From: JBCBTD01 sp039818825
Lineage (GTDB): Bacteria; Pseudomonadota; Alphaproteobacteria; Geminicoccales; Geminicoccaceae
Length of the DNA: 64,000 nt
NCBI GenBank assembly: GCA_039818825.1
Contig: JBCBTD010000008.1
Span: forward strand, 45,964 to 109,963
Reading direction: 5' to 3'
Every line of letters starts with the position of its first letter. The first letter of the stretch is position 1. This document shows positions 39,750 to 46,154 of the stretch, in pieces. The notes beneath the pieces are model-generated. The model saw only the letters and a program-made list of their open reading frames with translations, made no database searches and had not been told where the DNA came from. The translations under genes were made by a program, and so were the position numbers.

Positions 39750-40876
39750 CCGCCGCCGGCACCGACGCGGCGTTGATCGAGCATGTCGAGTGCGCGCGCA
39801 ACCGCACACTCGATTGGCTCTCGGCCTTGCAGGCGCCTGGCCGGCCCGCGGGCGTCTTGCGTGTGAGCGCAGTCCACGACCCGGAACGATGGCCTGGCGT
39901 GCTGCTTCCTGGCACCTACGACTCGGTGATGACCCGCACGCTCATCGGCGGCGCCCTGCCGCCGACCGCAGCCGACACCCTGGCCGACTGGCTGGAGTCC
40001 TTCCGCCTCGCCGATGGTCGCTTCCGCATCCCGGGCATGGCCGACGACGCGGTCTTCAAGAAGCCCGACCGCGAGGAGACCTGGCGCTACGTCGACTTCC
40101 ACGTCACCAACTACGCGCTGGGTGCGATGGCGGCTTTGGCGCCTGGCCGAGCGCCCGAACTGGGCTTCGTGCGGCCGTTCCTCGATCCATCGCACCTAGG
40201 CTGGTGGCTCTCGCATCGCGACCTCCGCGACCCCTGGCAGGAAGGCAACAACGTCGTCAATCTCGGCGGCTTTCTGTTCGACCTGCAACGCTTTGGCGAC
40301 GGCCCGACCGGCTGGGCAGCGGCGGAGGCCCTGCGCCACGTGTTCGACTGGCACGACCGGCTGCAAGAGCCCACCAGCGGTTTTTGGGGCGTCGGCCAAC
40401 ATGGCGACCCGGAGCGCCTGCTCCACGCGTTCGCCGGCTCGATGCACAACTACCACTTGTTCTACGCCGCCGGTCGGCCGATCCCCCACCACGCCCGCGC
40501 GGTCGACTACGTGCTGAGCCTGCCGCCGGAACCTCAGAGCGCCTGCCTCGACGTCGATGCGGCCGACCTCCTGGTGCACGCCGCGATGCTGGTCGATCAT
40601 CGGCGGGACGATGGTGAAGCCTGGCTGCGAACGTTGCTCCCGGGCCTGCTCGACCTGCAGAACGGCGACGGCGGCTTCTACGACGTCGAGCGCGGCATCC
40701 GTCGCCTCGACGGGTGGGTCGACGGCTACAGCGAGCCGCAGGGCCTCTCGAACACCTTCGCCACTTTCTTCCGCTGGATCGCCATTGCCTTGATCGCCGA
40801 CCGCTTGTGGCCCGGCCGTTGGCCATGGCGGTTCCGGCGCGGCGTCGGCATCGGCTACCGGATGCCCTGCGCGTGA
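39746..40876 (+). CDS. Uncharacterised alpha/alpha-toroid-like protein in the sugar operon
   Basis: A 376-residue protein that I do not assign to a named family. It appears all-helical, with repeated Gly/Trp/Asp-rich turns (DGRFRIPG, SGFWGVGQHGD, QNGDGGFYD) like the QW-type motifs of alpha/alpha toroids. Conserved-looking segments are DPWQEGNNVVNLGGF, AGSMHNYHLFY and DGYSEPQGLSNTFATFFRW. There is no signal peptide, so it is cytosolic. It overlaps both neighbours by 4 bp between a permease and a GH2 glycosidase. A role as glycoside hydrolase, lyase or epimerase on the imported sugar is inferred from context and fold only. Confidence 0.65.
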   Translation: MTAAGTDAALIEHVECARNRTLDWLSALQAPGRPAGVLRVSAVHDPERWPGVLLPGTYDSVMTRTLIGGALPPTAADTLADWLESFRLADGRFRIPGMADDAVFKKPDREETWRYVDFHVTNYALGAMAALAPGRAPELGFVRPFLDPSHLGWWLSHRDLRDPWQEGNNVVNLGGFLFDLQRFGDGPTGWAAAEALRHVFDWHDRLQEPTSGFWGVGQHGDPERLLHAFAGSMHNYHLFYAAGRPIPHHARAVDYVLSLPPEPQSACLDVDAADLLVHAAMLVDHRRDDGEAWLRTLLPGLLDLQNGDGGFYDVERGIRRLDGWVDGYSEPQGLSNTFATFFRWIAIALIADRLWPGRWPWRFRRGVGIGYRMPCA

Positions 40877-42660
40877 CCGCAGACGATCCCTTTGCCCACC
40901 TCCATGACGAAGCCTATGGCGACGCCTTCCGCACGCCGCGGCTCGACGTGTCCGGCCTGATCGATCCGGGTGGACGGCCGATCGAGCCATTGACCGGTGG
41001 TTGGCGGCTCACCCTCGATCCCTTCGAGGAAGGGCTCCGCCAGCGTTGGTTCGCCTATGATGACGCGCCGGTCGAGGTCTGGACGACACCGCGCGATTGG
41101 GACCCGCTCGGCGGCGAGCCGGTCACGGTGCCGAGCTGCTGGAACATGGTGCGGCCCGAATGGCGTCACTACGAGGGGGCCGTCTGGTACACGCGCGCCC
41201 TCGACCATCGGCCCGACACGCCGGGCGAGCGCTGTTTCCTCCGCGTCGGCGCCGCCAACTACGCGACGTCGGTGTTCCTCGACGGCTGCTTCTTGGGCCG
41301 CCACGCGGGTGGCTCGACACCCTTCTGTGTCGAGCTGACCGGAGCGTTGCGTGTCGGACCCAACCGTCTGATGCTGATGGTGGACAATTCCCGCCGCGCC
41401 GAGCGCGTGCCCATGCACCACGTCGATTGGTTCAACTATGGCGGTCTCTACCGCGAGGTCGGGCTCTTGCGATTGCCCGAGGTCTTCGTCAAGCGCGCGG
41501 GCGCGGCGTTGGTCCCAGGCAGCGGACGAACACGGCTCGCGTTCGACGTCGAACTGTCTGATCCGGTCGATGGGCAAGTCGGCGTGTCCGTGCCGTGCCT
41601 GGAACTCGACTTCATGCTCCCCGTCGCGGCCGGCCGTGGCCGGATCGAGGTCGACGCGGCACCCGAACTCTGGGCGCCCGATACGCCGAAGCTGTACGAT
41701 GTCCTCTGGACGTTCGGCGCCGACCGGTTTCGAGAGCGGATCGGGTTTCGCGAGATCCGCGTCGACGGCGAGCGGATCCTGCTCAACGGGCGACCCGTGT
41801 GGCTCGCTGGCGCCTGCGTTCACGAAGACGACGTCCACCTCGGCAAGGTCTCGACCGAGACTGACGTCCGTCGGCGCTTCCGCCATCTGAAGGAGCTGAG
41901 CGCCAACTTCGCTCGACTGGCCCACTACCCGCACCACGAGCACGTCGCCCGCATCGCCGACGAGGAGGGCGTGTTGCTGTGGGCGGAGATCCCCGTCTAC
42001 TGGGCCATCGACTTCGCCGATCCCGAAACCCTCGCCGATGCCCGCAATCAGTTGGCAGAGCTGATCGCCCGCGACCGCAACCGGGCCAGCGTCGTGGTCT
42101 GGGGGGTTGGCAACGAGAATGCCGACACCGATGCGCGTTTGGCCTTCATGAGCGCGCTCGTGGAGGGCACGCGGGCAGCGGATCCGACCCGTCTCGTAGG
42201 GGCGGCGTGCCTCATCGACCGTGAGCACTTCGCCATCGCCGACCGGCTCGCCGCCGTGCTCGACGTCGTTGGCCTCAACGAATACTTCGGCTGGTACGAG
42301 CCGGATTTCGATGGGTTGGAGCGGCTGCTGGCGAACTCGACGCCTGGCAAGCCGGTGATCGTCAGCGAGACCGGTGCCGATGCGGTGGTCGGGCGCCGTG
42401 GCGAGGGTCGGGCGCTCTTCTCCGAGGACTGGCAGGCGGAAGTCTACCGGCGCCAGTTCGCGCTGCTGCGCAAGGCATCCTACGTCCAGGGCTTGTGCGC
42501 TTGGCTCCTCTACGACTTCCGTTCCGAACGCCGCCAGGCGCGGCTGCAGGCGGGATACAATCGCAAGGGACTGATCGCGGCCGACAAGAGCACCAAGAAG
42601 CTCGCCTTCGCCGCTCTCGCCGATCTTTACCGCACCGTCGCCAAGTCCGCCGACCCGTAG
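40873..42660 (+). CDS. Glycoside hydrolase family 2 protein (beta-glucuronidase/galactosidase-like)
   Basis: A 595-residue retaining glycosidase with the GH2 layout: sugar-binding jellyroll (about residues 40-200), immunoglobulin-like domain, then TIM barrel. The catalytic residues are visible: acid/base E415 in VVWGVGNEN and nucleophile E499 in VIVSETGAD. ARLAHYPHHEHVARIADEEG and DVVGLNEYFGWY are typical of beta-glucuronidase-like members. The GTG start overlaps the preceding stop by 4 bp. There is no signal peptide, so hydrolysis takes place in the cytosol after uptake. Exact sugar specificity is not determinable. Confidence 0.92.
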   Translation: MTADDPFAHLHDEAYGDAFRTPRLDVSGLIDPGGRPIEPLTGGWRLTLDPFEEGLRQRWFAYDDAPVEVWTTPRDWDPLGGEPVTVPSCWNMVRPEWRHYEGAVWYTRALDHRPDTPGERCFLRVGAANYATSVFLDGCFLGRHAGGSTPFCVELTGALRVGPNRLMLMVDNSRRAERVPMHHVDWFNYGGLYREVGLLRLPEVFVKRAGAALVPGSGRTRLAFDVELSDPVDGQVGVSVPCLELDFMLPVAAGRGRIEVDAAPELWAPDTPKLYDVLWTFGADRFRERIGFREIRVDGERILLNGRPVWLAGACVHEDDVHLGKVSTETDVRRRFRHLKELSANFARLAHYPHHEHVARIADEEGVLLWAEIPVYWAIDFADPETLADARNQLAELIARDRNRASVVVWGVGNENADTDARLAFMSALVEGTRAADPTRLVGAACLIDREHFAIADRLAAVLDVVGLNEYFGWYEPDFDGLERLLANSTPGKPVIVSETGADAVVGRRGEGRALFSEDWQAEVYRRQFALLRKASYVQGLCAWLLYDFRSERRQARLQAGYNRKGLIAADKSTKKLAFAALADLYRTVAKSADP

Positions 42661-42749
42661 CCGATCACCGCCGCGCGCCATCGGCTCCGGTTGGGGCGAG
42701 TTCCGGCAGTGGGTTTCGGCGGATGGCGAGACTGGATCGGCGTTTCCGA

Positions 42750-42776
42750 CCGGAGCCACCCACCCGGTGGCTCCGG
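42750..42776. terminator. Bidirectional terminator hairpin after the sugar operon
   Basis: CCGGAGCCACC at 42750-42760 and its perfect complement at 42766-42776, with the 5-base loop CACCC. It lies between the convergent GH2 and hydrolase genes, 14 bases beyond the hydrolase stop codon. It is strong enough to stop transcripts from either side, although the following T-run is only two bases. Confidence 0.65.
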
Positions 42777-42789
42777 CCTTCGTCGACGC

Positions 42790-43695
42790 TCAGACCAGGA
42801 GGCGCCGCAACGCCTCGATGGCGCCGTCCGGCGCTTCCTCCGGGATGAAGTGGCCGCAGTCGAGCGGCACGAACGCCGCGTCCGGTGCCCACCTTTGCCA
42901 AATCGAGCGGACGTCGAAGCGTTGTCCGACGACGCCCCGCGTGCCCCACGAGACGAGCGTCGGGCAGGTGATGACGCGTCCAGCCGCTCGGTCCGCCTTG
43001 TCGTGCTCGACATCGAGCGTCCGTCCGGCACGAAAGCACTCGCAAAGCGCCGCGATCGAGTCCGGCATGGCCGAAACCGTGAGGTAGTGTTCCAACGCCT
43101 GCTCGTCGTAGTGCGCGTCCGAGCCCGGGAGCGCGGTCAGGATCTGCCGCATGAAGCGGCGAGGGTTTCCGCCGATGAGTTCCTCCGGGATCGGCGCCGG
43201 CTGCGTCAGAAAGAAGAAATAGTAGTAGTCCTGGGCGATGGCCGCGTCGGCGCGCTCGTAGAAATCCAGCGCCGGCACGATGTCCATCACGGCGAGTTCC
43301 GTGATCGTGTCCGGATGATCCAACGCCATCCGGCGGGCCACGCGGGCGCCGCGGTCGTGACCGACGACCGCGAACCGTGAAAAGCCGAGGCGACCCATGA
43401 CCGCGACCTGTTCGGCCGCCATCTCCCGCTTGCTGTATGCCCGATGGTCCGCGCTCGGCTCTGGCTTGTGGCTTTCGCCGCGTCCGCGCAGGTCGGCGAG
43501 GACCACGGTGTGCGACGCCGTCAACGCCGGTGCCACGCGATGCCAGCACAGATGGGTCTGCGGGTCGCCGTGCAGCATCAGGACTGGAGGCCCGTTGCCG
43601 GCGACCAGCGCCTGGATGGTGCCGTCGCCGACGCCTACGGTCTGCCTGACAAAACCAGAAAGCAGCCGGCGGTCGAGCTCTTCATAGATTGTCAC
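42790..43695 (-). CDS. Alpha/beta hydrolase, haloacetate-dehalogenase-like
   Basis: A 301-residue alpha/beta hydrolase close to haloacetate dehalogenases. The nucleophile elbow GHDRGARVARRMALDHP has aspartate, not serine, as nucleophile, with LHGDPQTHLCWHRVAP forming the oxyanion region and CGHFIPEEAP supplying the histidine. In known fluoroacetate dehalogenases the cap holds a His-Trp pair in a YxHW-type segment; here the matching stretch reads YYYFFFLTQPAP, so halide binding may differ. The GTG at 43695 lies inside the 3' end of the ArsR gene (14-base overlap). Substrate unknown. Confidence 0.85.
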   Translation of the reverse strand: MTIYEELDRRLLSGFVRQTVGVGDGTIQALVAGNGPPVLMLHGDPQTHLCWHRVAPALTASHTVVLADLRGRGESHKPEPSADHRAYSKREMAAEQVAVMGRLGFSRFAVVGHDRGARVARRMALDHPDTITELAVMDIVPALDFYERADAAIAQDYYYFFFLTQPAPIPEELIGGNPRRFMRQILTALPGSDAHYDEQALEHYLTVSAMPDSIAALCECFRAGRTLDVEHDKADRAAGRVITCPTLVSWGTRGVVGQRFDVRSIWQRWAPDAAFVPLDCGHFIPEEAPDGAIEALRRLLV

Positions 43696-43987
43696 TCAGC
43701 CAACTCCGATAGTCGCGCAGCCCGTCTTCGTCGCGTGCGAAGTGGGACCAGCGCCCCATCCGCCGTACCCGAACGAAACCCGCACGCCTCAGCAGCTCGA
43801 GGTGTCGGCTCACGGTCGGTTGGCTCATCTCGAGCTTCGCGGCGAACAGCGTGACGCAAACACCGATCTCGCCCGCGTCTCCGGAAAGCTGATGGCCGAA
43901 GTGGTCGCGCGGGCGCTTGAGCCATTCCAGGATCTGCATCCGAACGTCGCTTGCCAGCGCCTTGGTCTGTTCCGTTCGATCAGGCAT
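43682..43987 (-). CDS. ArsR-type regulator of the hydrolase pair
   Basis: A 101-residue winged-helix protein. The N-terminal VRMQILEWLKRPRDHF and the recognition region KLEMSQPTVSRHLELLRRAG are ArsR-like; the wing is VRVRRMGRWSHFAR. The start chosen is the ATG at 43987; an in-frame TTG three codons earlier is possible. It precedes and overlaps the hydrolase gene by 14 bases, so it probably regulates its own operon. A loop containing SGDAGEIGVCV precedes the recognition helix, carrying the only internal cysteine. Confidence 0.85.
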   Translation of the reverse strand: MPDRTEQTKALASDVRMQILEWLKRPRDHFGHQLSGDAGEIGVCVTLFAAKLEMSQPTVSRHLELLRRAGFVRVRRMGRWSHFARDEDGLRDYRSWLSDNL

Positions 43988-43992
43988 GAGAC

Positions 43993-44022
43993 ACAATACA
44001 TCGTATCATAGCTATATATCAA
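43993..44022 (-). promoter_or_regulatory. Candidate promoter/operator of the arsR-hydrolase pair
   Basis: An AT-rich patch in otherwise GC-rich DNA. Read on the minus strand, TTGATA (44022-44017) and TATTGT (43998-43993) form a -35/-10 pair with an 18-base spacer. The palindrome ATAC-ATC-GTAT at 43996-44006 overlaps the -10, where a repressor would act. The predicted transcript would start almost at the ATG. Confidence 0.45.
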
Positions 44023-44060
44023 TGCGAACTCATGCCGTTGGCCGCCATCCGGTTGGCACG

Positions 44061-44220
44061 ACTGAACTGGCCCCGTTTCGACCGGACATGTGGCATAGCC
44101 CCGGAAGCCTGGGCACAAGCCTAGGCATGTGCCTATGTCCGACGAGTTTCAGCGCATCGAAGTGATCACCGGGACGGCGCGTCGGCGCCGCTGGACGGTC
44201 GAAACAGGGGCCAGTTCAGC
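44061..44220. mobile_element. Internally deleted insertion element with transposase-gene remnant
   Basis: Inverted repeats of 24 bases bound this stretch: ACTGAACTGGCCCC... at 44061-44084 and the matching complement at 44196-44220, differing by one inserted base (A at 44206). Inside, an ATG at 44135 begins MSDEFQRIEVITGTARRRRW, which matches the beginning of IS66-type accessory transposase TnpA. It breaks off at the right repeat after about 21 codons. I read it as the left end plus the right end of an IS66-like element with the middle deleted, that is, a non-autonomous, MITE-like remnant. Confidence 0.7.
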
Positions 44221-44255
44221 TTCGAACACTATGCCAGCCGCGTTGTGGCCAAGAC

Positions 44256-44705
44256 CTAGTCTTGCTCCTGCCGCTCGAGCCGGCCCTGCGTGCGAGCGAT
44301 CCTGGGATCAGAGGAATGCTCTACCTCGTCTCCCAGGATGTCGATCCAAGAGTGCTTGCGGTGTTCGTAGACGGAGAAGCGAGGCTCGGGGAAACACGGG
44401 TCGGCAAATGCCCCGACGGGTATCGCCGTCACACCCGGCCAGCCCTCGATGACGTAGGCAATGGTCGATCCACAGATCGGGCAGAACCGGTAGGTGGCGC
44501 GGTGGCCGCTATCCGCAACGCGCTCCCAGATGGCAGAGTCTCCAGATACCGTCACCTGGGCATCGGGCCAGCGCGCCTGAGTCGCGAACGCGCTGCCGCT
44601 GCGCTTCTGACACGCGAGACAATGGCAAACCGAAACGCGCACCGGCTCGCCTTCGCAAACCGCTCTGAGTTGCCCGCATCGGCACGTGGCCGTCCGTGTG
44701 ATCAT
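44256..44705 (-). CDS. GFA-family (CENP-V/GFA domain) zinc protein
   Basis: A 149-residue protein with the glutathione-dependent formaldehyde-activating (GFA/CENP-V) fold. Zinc-binding cysteines are clear: CRCG near residue 8, CHCLACQKRSGSAF near residue 27, and CPICGS near residue 74. Despite the family name most members have no proven formaldehyde activity. The tail after about residue 125 is polar and not conserved. The ATG at 44705 was chosen because the open frame upstream lacks similarity. It stands alone beside the insertion remnant, in a region of scattered accessory genes. Confidence 0.88.
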   Translation of the reverse strand: MITRTATCRCGQLRAVCEGEPVRVSVCHCLACQKRSGSAFATQARWPDAQVTVSGDSAIWERVADSGHRATYRFCPICGSTIAYVIEGWPGVTAIPVGAFADPCFPEPRFSVYEHRKHSWIDILGDEVEHSSDPRIARTQGRLERQEQD

Positions 44706-45053
44706 GTTGCTGTCCTTCGAAGCGTGCGCGTCGAGGCGTTCCCGACAGGGATGACGCAACCGAACGAGCGCCGAGGCAACCCGAAAGCAGGTGAGCCTGC
44801 ACAGCAGCGGTCGGCGCGCCGCTGCTGTCGCATCCGCTCCTCTTGTCTGCAGTTGGTCTCGAAGCGGTCGCGGCACGCTGCCTGACCGCGGTGCCCAGAC
44901 CCATTCGAACGCTCCCGCAACCGGCGCGCGCCCGGCAGTTCGGCTGTGGGCGGAAGACGGAATCCGGTGACGCGTCGGTCGGACGACTACGACGCGGACG
45001 GACCTACCGTTCGCGGACGACCGTCGATACAGGCCAAACGCGCTGCGTGACGC
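44706..45053. other. 348-base region without a recognisable gene
   Basis: Between the GFA gene and the methyltransferase stop. Open frames occur on both strands but none shows protein-family features. No hairpin with a T-run and no repeat was noticed. It is probably decayed accessory DNA. Confidence 0.4.
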
Positions 45054-45878
45054 CTATCGGTTCGTCCCGTCGGCCTGTGCGGTGACGATCCAGACGGCAG
45101 CCGTGAGCCGCACCTCGGCGGGATCGCCGATGGCAGCCAACGCCTCACGCAATCGGGGTTCGACATGTGCTCGCAGGTTCGGGTTCTCGCGGACGATTTT
45201 TCCAAGTGCCCCCACTCTCAGCAGCACCTTCATCGTCGTGTCCACGTCGCCGCACGAAACGCTCGCGTCGTGCGGTTCGATGGCGATTTCACCGAACCCT
45301 GCTGCCTCGAGAGTATGTCGTACGTAATCGGGATCGCTGAAGCTAAAGGGTGTGTGATCAACTTGTGTTCGAACTCCCGCTGCCGCGAGTGGAAAGCTAT
45401 CTAGTTCGTTTTCTGTCAGCGAACGCCAGCAACAGAACGCAAGTCGTCTCGACGATTTTAGTATTCGATGAAAGTTGGTGAAGGCGACGACTGCATTGGT
45501 GAAGCCCATGACGCCGAAGCGGGAGAACACGGCATCCATGCTGCCGGGCGGCAAATCCAGAGCCTGGGCGTCCGTTTCGATCAGCTGAACTTGACGGAGT
45601 GATCCAAGTCTTCGCTTGGCGACTTGGAGGAGCAGCGGTGCCACGTCCACTCCGGTCACTTGGCCTCCAGCTCCGACCCGCTCGGCAAGCTGCAGAAGGG
45701 TCTGCCCGGCTCCGCACCCGACATCGAGGACACGATCTCCCAAACGTAGCGGCAATGCGTCCATGGTTCTCAGACCAAGGGGAGAGAGTTGGAGGTCGAT
45801 CAGCTCGTGTACTTGCACCCATGCTGCCGCATGAAGAGAGATCGAACGCCGTGAATTCGCTGAGCCATGGCAAGACAT
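45054..45878 (-). CDS. Class I SAM-dependent methyltransferase
   Basis: A 274-residue methyltransferase. The SAM-binding motif I VLDVGCGAGQTLLQLAERVG lies at about residues 50-69, with VTGVDVAPLLLQVA and the acidic FSRFGVMGF segment after it. The C-terminal part (PFSFSDPDYVRHTLEAAGF) is of the kind found in small-molecule methyltransferases. In relatives the N-terminus usually carries a YWN motif before the WV segment; here it reads SISLHAAAWVQ, so the lid has diverged. Parts of the gene are less GC-rich than neighbours, which suggests separate ancestry. Substrate unknown. Confidence 0.82.
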   Translation of the reverse strand: MSCHGSANSRRSISLHAAAWVQVHELIDLQLSPLGLRTMDALPLRLGDRVLDVGCGAGQTLLQLAERVGAGGQVTGVDVAPLLLQVAKRRLGSLRQVQLIETDAQALDLPPGSMDAVFSRFGVMGFTNAVVAFTNFHRILKSSRRLAFCCWRSLTENELDSFPLAAAGVRTQVDHTPFSFSDPDYVRHTLEAAGFGEIAIEPHDASVSCGDVDTTMKVLLRVGALGKIVRENPNLRAHVEPRLREALAAIGDPAEVRLTAAVWIVTAQADGTNR

Positions 45879-46033
45879 TCGAGCTAGCTACCGCGGATAA
45901 TCGCCTACATCAGCACTTGAGCGAAGGTTCTTCTCGGGTTCAGAGCCGGCAACGGCATTCACGTCCACTTCAAGCCTCAGTAGGTCAATGAGGTGCAGCA
46001 GCGACCCGAATGGGCCCAACGAGGCAGCACCAC

Positions 46034-46154
46034 CTAGTGCAGCGGCGCATTAGGATGATTCACAACCGAATGCGCCAACGAGCTGCACGCCTCCAGGGGT
46101 TCTAGTGCACTGACGCAAATGGACCTGAATGATCCGTTTGCGTCAGTGCACTAG
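46034..46154. repeat. Pair of related palindromes abutting the polA 3' end
   Basis: Two hairpin-like units. The first has GTGCAGC-GGCGCATT at 46037-46051 pairing with AATGCGCC (46069-46076) and, after 5 unpaired bases, GCTGCAC (46082-46088), loop 17. The second is a perfect 18-base repeat, CTAGTGCACTGACGCAAA at 46102-46119 with its complement at 46137-46154, loop 17. The outer 35 bases of both units align as inverted repeats at 24 of 35 positions, both ending in CTAG. This looks like a MITE or the fused ends of an insertion element. The polA stop codon lies inside the right arm. Confidence 0.6.

Noticed and set aside
36654..42660. CRISPR array or long tandem repeats anywhere in the window
   Set aside because: No regularly spaced direct repeats were seen; recurring strings in this GC-rich DNA are codon bias.
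42790..43695. Reading the hydrolase as a serine esterase or haloperoxidase
   Set aside because: The elbow is GHDRGA with aspartate in the nucleophile position, which fits dehalogenase or epoxide-hydrolase chemistry better.
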